Program-made: the position numbers and the translations under genes | In this document: piece by piece, positions 59,702 to 64,000 of the stretch | Layout of the letters: every line of letters starts with the position of its first letter | Numbering within the stretch: the first letter of the stretch is position 1 | The notes under the pieces: generated by a model | What the model was told of the DNA's origin: nothing | Databases searched by the model: none | Seen by the model: only the letters and a program-made list of their open reading frames with translations | DNA from: Merdivicinus sp050943495 | Lineage (GTDB): Bacteria; Bacillota; Clostridia; Oscillospirales; Ruminococcaceae | Assembly: GCA_050943495.1 (NCBI GenBank) | Contig: JBMNPH010000001.1 | Location: forward strand, 434,001 to 498,000 | Direction of reading: 5' to 3' | Length of the DNA: 64,000 bases

Positions 59702-62621
59702 TATCGGATCGACAACGGTCAAGGTTGTAGTAATGCAGGATGAGGAGTTATTATTTAAGCATTACGAGCGGCATTTTTCACAGGTCCGGCAGAAAACAGC
59801 GGAAATTTTGAAAAATGCTTCACGAATTATCGGGGAAGAGGAGTTTGCTGTCGCATTGTCGGGATCTGCGGGTTTTGGACTGGCAAAAGCAGCGGGAATT
59901 GAATTTGTCCAGGAAGTGTATGCAACCAGTAAAGCGGTCACATTTTTCTCTGACCGCGTGGATATTGTTATTGAGCTGGGCGGTGAAGATGCGAAAATCC
60001 TCTTTTTAACCGGCGGCGTAGAAGAACGAATGAACGGGACATGTGCAGGCGGCACCGGCGCATTTATCGATCAGATGGCCTCTCTTTTGGATGTGACACC
60101 GGAACAATTGGATCAGTTGGCTTCCCGCCATGAGAAAATTTATCCGATTGCATCCCGATGCGGCGTATTTGCAAAATCAGATATTCAGCCGTTACTGAAT
60201 CAAGGTGCACGCAAAGAAGATATTGCGGCCAGTATTTTCCAAGCAGTTGTCGATCAAACAATTACAGGACTGGCGCAAGGCCGTGAAATCAAAGGTCGAG
60301 TGGCATTTTTGGGTGGACCGCTGCATTTCTTTACTGAGCTACAAAAGCGGTTTACAGAAACGCTGCATCTGACACCCGAAGATGCGCTGTTTCCGGATTT
60401 GGGGCAGTTTTCAGTTGCACTCGGAACGGCGGTTTATGCAGAAAGTTCCGGAAGCCGGTTTACTTTGGAGGAATTGCTGCGAAGGATCGAAACAGCAAAG
60501 ACAGATTTGTCGGCAAGCCGGCATTTGCAGCCGTTATTTGAAAATGAGGCGGAATATGAGTCATTTTTGGCGCGGCATAACCGTGCTTCCATACCCGAAA
60601 AAGATTTGGAAAAATATACTGGAAAGGCATATTTGGGAATTGACAGCGGATCGACGACAACCAAAGTTGCCTTGATCGCCGAAAATGGAGATCTGCTGTA
60701 TCAATATTACGGATCTAATCGAGGAAATCCGGTTCAGATCATCCGGGATCAGCTTATCCGGATCCGAACTCTCTGCGGAGATCGGGTGCAGATTTGTGGA
60801 AGTGCCGCAACTGGTTACGGCGAAGAATTGATTCAGAATGCCTTTTCGGTCGATGCAGGACTTGTTGAAACGATGGCACATTTTCAGGCAGCACGCTTTT
60901 TTGAGCCAAAAGTCGATTTTATCTTGGATATTGGTGGTCAGGATATCAAATGCTTCCGGGTACGGAATCATTCGATTGATAGCATTATGCTGAATGAAGC
61001 TTGTTCATCTGGATGTGGATCCTTTGTGGAGACCTTTGCGCGTTCGATGGGCTGTGAAATTGCAGACTTTGCGAAAAAAGGATTATTTGCCCGTAATCCG
61101 GTCGATCTCGGATCCCGGTGCACAGTTTTTATGAATTCCTCCGTGAAGCAGGCACAGAAGGATGGCGCCGGAATTGAAGATATTAGTGCGGGCCTTTCGA
61201 TGAGCGTCGTTAAGAATGCGATCTATAAGGTTATCCGCGCCCATTCTGCCAGCGAATTAGGCAGTCACATTGTGGTACAAGGTGGAACATTTTTGAATGA
61301 CGCAGTGTTACGCAGCTTTGAACGGGAAATTGGCGGCGAAGTAATCCGCCCCAATATTGCCGGTTTAATGGGCGCGTATGGTGCCGCTTTGTATGCGAAA
61401 AATCTGCATTTGTCGCAATCTACTCTATTCAATTTGGAAGAATTGAAAAACTTTACCCATACAGCTCGATCGGTGAACTGCGGACTCTGTACAAATCACT
61501 GTGCGTTGACGGTAAACACATTTGCTAACGGCAAGAAATTTATATCCGGCAACAAATGTGAGCGTCCTCTTGGCATGAAAAAAGGGGAGAAGCTGCCGAA
61601 TATGGTGGAATGGAAACTCGAACGTATTCGCAGCCTCAAGCCGATTGCGGGAAAACGTGGGAAAATCGGAATACCGCTTGCACTGAATATGTATGAGAAT
61701 TTGCCATTTTGGTTTACCTTCTTTACAGAACTTGGATTTGAGGTGGTCGTTTCTCCGATTTCGACACTGGACCTGTATGCAAAAGGCCGCTACACCATTC
61801 CCTCGGATACGGTGTGCTATCCAGCCAAAATGGTGCATGGGCATATCGAGTATCTGCTGGAAGAGCATGTCCCGGTGATTTTTTATCCCTGTCTGGCATA
61901 CAATTTTGATGAGAAAAAGGGCGATAACCACTATAACTGTCCGGTTGTTGCCTATTATCCAGAATTGCTGAAATCCAACGTGACCCGTTTACAGGAAACG
62001 CGGTTCCTGTATCCGTATTTCGGGCTGCACCGGGAAAAGGACTTTGTAAAAAAGGCTGCGGAATATTTTGGTGAGCAGTTTCCGGACATTACAGCCAAGG
62101 AAATCAAAAAGGCTTCAACGGCGGCATATGCGGCTTACGCGGAGTGGCGGAATGCAGTGAAGGCAGAAGGAAAACGGATTTTGGATTGGGCAGAGCAAAA
62201 TAACCGCCGGATTGCAGTATTGGCAGGGCGGCCATATCATATTGACCCGGAGATCAACCACGGAATTGACCGACTGCTGACCTCCCTCGGTATGGCCGTT
62301 GTGACTGAAGATGCCGTTTCCGATATGGTAGAACCACAGAAAGTACATGTGCTCAATCAGTGGACTTACCATGCCCGTCTTTATAATGCTGCGAAATTTG
62401 TGACAACTCAAAAGAATATGGAGTTGATCCAGCTGGTTTCATTTGGATGCGGCATTGACGCCATTACAACAGATGAGGTGCGATCCATTCTGGAGGACGG
62501 CGGAAAGTTTTATACACAGCTGAAAATTGATGAAATCAACAATCTGGGTGCGGTGAAGATCCGACTCCGCAGCCTGCTTGGCGCAATGGATGAGCGGGAT
62601 GCCGCTGCGGAAAGGAGTTAA
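59682..62621 (+). CDS. Acyl-CoA dehydratase activase-like protein with two ASKHA domains and DUF2229
   Basis: A 979-residue protein related to HgdC/BcrAD activators, which use ATP hydrolysis and a [4Fe-4S] cluster to inject an electron into 2-hydroxyacyl-CoA dehydratases. Two tandem ASKHA domains: the first (1-260) with GIDIGSTTVKVVVM, GTCAGGTGAFID and ASRCGVFAKSD; the second (about 320-580) with LGIDSGSTTTKVALI, EACSSGCGSFVE and GSRCTVFMNSS. Then a cysteine cluster (CGLCTNHC ... GNKCERPLG) and a DUF2229 region (about 670-890). In many genomes this is fused to the next protein; here they are separate. ATG 59682 follows GGGGAGG. Confidence 0.9.
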   Translation: MLRVGIDIGSTTVKVVVMQDEELLFKHYERHFSQVRQKTAEILKNASRIIGEEEFAVALSGSAGFGLAKAAGIEFVQEVYATSKAVTFFSDRVDIVIELGGEDAKILFLTGGVEERMNGTCAGGTGAFIDQMASLLDVTPEQLDQLASRHEKIYPIASRCGVFAKSDIQPLLNQGARKEDIAASIFQAVVDQTITGLAQGREIKGRVAFLGGPLHFFTELQKRFTETLHLTPEDALFPDLGQFSVALGTAVYAESSGSRFTLEELLRRIETAKTDLSASRHLQPLFENEAEYESFLARHNRASIPEKDLEKYTGKAYLGIDSGSTTTKVALIAENGDLLYQYYGSNRGNPVQIIRDQLIRIRTLCGDRVQICGSAATGYGEELIQNAFSVDAGLVETMAHFQAARFFEPKVDFILDIGGQDIKCFRVRNHSIDSIMLNEACSSGCGSFVETFARSMGCEIADFAKKGLFARNPVDLGSRCTVFMNSSVKQAQKDGAGIEDISAGLSMSVVKNAIYKVIRAHSASELGSHIVVQGGTFLNDAVLRSFEREIGGEVIRPNIAGLMGAYGAALYAKNLHLSQSTLFNLEELKNFTHTARSVNCGLCTNHCALTVNTFANGKKFISGNKCERPLGMKKGEKLPNMVEWKLERIRSLKPIAGKRGKIGIPLALNMYENLPFWFTFFTELGFEVVVSPISTLDLYAKGRYTIPSDTVCYPAKMVHGHIEYLLEEHVPVIFYPCLAYNFDEKKGDNHYNCPVVAYYPELLKSNVTRLQETRFLYPYFGLHREKDFVKKAAEYFGEQFPDITAKEIKKASTAAYAAYAEWRNAVKAEGKRILDWAEQNNRRIAVLAGRPYHIDPEINHGIDRLLTSLGMAVVTEDAVSDMVEPQKVHVLNQWTYHARLYNAAKFVTTQKNMELIQLVSFGCGIDAITTDEVRSILEDGGKFYTQLKIDEINNLGAVKIRLRSLLGAMDERDAAAERS

Positions 62622-62628
62622 CCCTACG

Positions 62629-63864
62629 ATGGAACGAGTTATTTTTACCAAAGAAATGCGGCAGACCCATACGATTTTGATTCCGACGATGCTGCCGATC
62701 CATTTCCGGCTGATGTCGCAGATTTTTAATCAGCATGGCTACAAAACCGAAATTCTGTCAAATGAGAGCCAATCCGTCATCAATGAGGGATTGCGCAATG
62801 TTCACAATGACACCTGTTATCCGGCACTGCTTGTCATCGGGCAGATGATTGACGCATTGGAGAGCGGGAAATATGATCTGGACAAGGTGGCGCTGCTGAT
62901 TACCCAGACCGGCGGAGGATGCCGCGCTTCAAACTATATTCATCTGCTGCGAAAGGCGTTGCAAAAGAGCGGTTACGGCAATATTCCGGTCGTATCGCTG
63001 ACCTTTGCGGGATTGGAAAAGAATCCAGGATTTCAGATTACGGTGCCGATACTGATTCAGATGGTATATGCGGTTCTGTTGGGAGATTTTCTGACCCTAC
63101 TGTCCAATCAGTGCCGCCCGTATGAGCTGCATTCGGGAGATACCCAAGCGGCGGTTGACCGTTGGGAGAAAAAGCTTCTGGAGGATTTTGCTAAGACTAA
63201 AATCGTCCGATACAGTCATATCAAACGCTTTTATCGAGAGATTCTCGATGACTTTGCAAAAATTCCAAAATCAGATCAGAAAAAGCCAAAAGTGGGAATT
63301 GTCGGAGAAATTTATGTCAAATATTCACCGCTCGGCAACAACAATTTGGAAGCCTTTCTTTTGTCCGAAGGTGCAGAAGTTGTCGTTCCGGGATTGCTGG
63401 ATTTCTGCATGTACTGCGTCTTTAACGGAATGGAAGATCGGAAGCTGTACGGTGGAGATTTTTGGAAAAGTGCGGCTAACCATATCGTTTATCAATTTCT
63501 GCTCAAAAAACAGAAAGATATGATTGATGCAATTCGTGAACATGGAGTTTTTGCACCGCCGACTCCTTTTTCGACGACAGTGACACTGTCTGAGCCGTAT
63601 ATCGGACATGGCGTGAAAATGGGAGAGGGATGGCTGCTGACTGCAGAAATGGCGGAACTCATTCATCAGGGTGTTAAGAATATCATTTGTACCCAGCCGT
63701 TCGGATGTCTCCCGAATCACATTGTCGCAAAGGGGATGATTCGAGCAATTAAGGAAAAAAATCCGGATGCCAATATTGTGGCAGTTGATTATGACCCGGG
63801 CGCGAGTGCGGTCAATCAGCAGAACCGAATTAAATTGATGCTGGCGAATGCCAAAACAGAGTAG
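62629..63864 (+). CDS. 2-hydroxyacyl-CoA dehydratase-like (HgdB-type) partner protein
   Basis: A 411-residue protein resembling the D-component of 2-hydroxyacyl-CoA dehydratases and the C-terminal third of fused activase proteins (about 1400 residues). Conserved cysteines that could hold a cluster are in NDTCYPALLVIGQM, GGGCRASNY, LDFCMYCVF and CTQPFGCLPNHIVAKG. AAAGGAG precedes ATG 62629, 8 bases after the activase stop. No acyl-CoA transferase or hydroxyacyl dehydrogenase is adjacent, so a fermentation substrate cannot be named. Confidence 0.87.
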   Translation: MERVIFTKEMRQTHTILIPTMLPIHFRLMSQIFNQHGYKTEILSNESQSVINEGLRNVHNDTCYPALLVIGQMIDALESGKYDLDKVALLITQTGGGCRASNYIHLLRKALQKSGYGNIPVVSLTFAGLEKNPGFQITVPILIQMVYAVLLGDFLTLLSNQCRPYELHSGDTQAAVDRWEKKLLEDFAKTKIVRYSHIKRFYREILDDFAKIPKSDQKKPKVGIVGEIYVKYSPLGNNNLEAFLLSEGAEVVVPGLLDFCMYCVFNGMEDRKLYGGDFWKSAANHIVYQFLLKKQKDMIDAIREHGVFAPPTPFSTTVTLSEPYIGHGVKMGEGWLLTAEMAELIHQGVKNIICTQPFGCLPNHIVAKGMIRAIKEKNPDANIVAVDYDPGASAVNQQNRIKLMLANAKTE

Positions 63865-63875
63865 GGGACAAACGT

Positions 63876-64000
63876 ATGCAGACAGTTTGTGAGTGGTTTT
63901 TGTACTTTGTGATATACAGTATTCTGGGATGGGCATGTGAAACGGTATATTGTTCGGTGATTCAGCGAAAACTGGTCAACCGCGGTTTCTTGAACGGACC
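63876..64000 (+). CDS. CmpB-type (PF06541) membrane protein, 3' end outside window
   Basis: The first 41 codons are present: FLYFVIYSILGWACETVYCSV then KLVNRGFLNGP, the family hallmark of putative ABC-2-like permeases (formerly DUF1113). GTAGGGG lies upstream, 12 bases after the previous stop, so it may belong to the same operon. Function unknown. Confidence 0.8.
   Translation, partial: MQTVCEWFLYFVIYSILGWACETVYCSVIQRKLVNRGFLNG

Overview
The window reads as a chromosomal segment of a strictly anaerobic, endospore-forming member of the Bacillota, class Clostridia, most likely in or near the Oscillospiraceae/Ruminococcaceae. Supporting evidence is an oxygen-sensitive class III ribonucleotide reductase (nrdD/nrdG), a spore cortex-lytic enzyme (SleB), a 2-hydroxyacyl-CoA dehydratase activator-type flavin/Fe-S neighbourhood, an energy-coupling-factor (ECF) transporter module, moderate GC, strong GGAGG ribosome binding sites and TTGACA/TATAAT promoters with 17-base spacers. 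I see no phage, insertion sequence or CRISPR array. Taxonomic placement is inference from gene content only.

Layout. 1-4 kb: the 3' part of a GH78 alpha-L-rhamnosidase, then an Lrp/AsnC regulator and a cysteine-synthase-like PLP enzyme. 4-7 kb (minus strand): a MarR-MATE efflux operon and a LysR regulator. 7-9.8 kb: a CofE-like ligase and a sodium/neurotransmitter-type symporter. 9.8-12.9 kb (minus): the anaerobic ribonucleotide reductase operon. Its glycyl-radical domain is not part of NrdD but sits on a separate 52-codon gene between nrdD and nrdG, and the operon is preceded by a probable NrdR operator. 13.2-24.5 kb (plus): a long housekeeping run ruvC-ruvA-ruvB, a SAM methyltransferase, ecfA1-ecfA2-ecfT, truA, a DUF5711 protein, a CvpA protein, pgsA and a ClpE-type unfoldase. 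24.6-29.3 kb: a MarR-controlled heterodimeric ABC exporter. 29.4-31.4 kb: a PadR-DUF1700-DUF4097 envelope-type operon with a clear operator over a consensus promoter. 31.4-35.5 kb: a DUF368 (PopT-type) membrane protein, a PiT phosphate transporter with its DUF47 partner, and an aldehyde dehydrogenase. 35.7-40 kb: a MacB-like ABC system whose third member is a large cell-surface CARDB-like protein. 40.2-41.3 kb: an SseB protein and tRNA-Ser(GGA).

41.3-53.1 kb is a carbon-metabolism block. A promoter and a terminator-like leader hairpin precede two flavoproteins and a DUF1667 protein (an anaerobic glycerol-3-phosphate-dehydrogenase-like trio), AraM (glycerol-1-phosphate dehydrogenase) and a HAD phosphatase. 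These are followed by a separate unit araB-araD-SGNH hydrolase and by divergent gldA (glycerol dehydrogenase) and an IlvD/Edd-family dehydratase. The neighbourhood echoes the araBDLM linkage of Bacillus subtilis and suggests pentose uptake feeding triose- and glycerol-phosphate exchange.

53-64 kb: a membrane glycosyltransferase, sleB, a HAD phosphatase translationally coupled to a chloramphenicol-acetyltransferase-like gene, a divergent PRPP synthetase, a six-tRNA cluster (Gly, Arg, His, Gln-TTG and two identical Gln-CTG genes, the second isolated behind a terminator), then a TetR regulator overlapping a large acyl-CoA dehydratase activase gene and its dehydratase-like partner. The window ends inside a CmpB/PF06541-type membrane protein gene.
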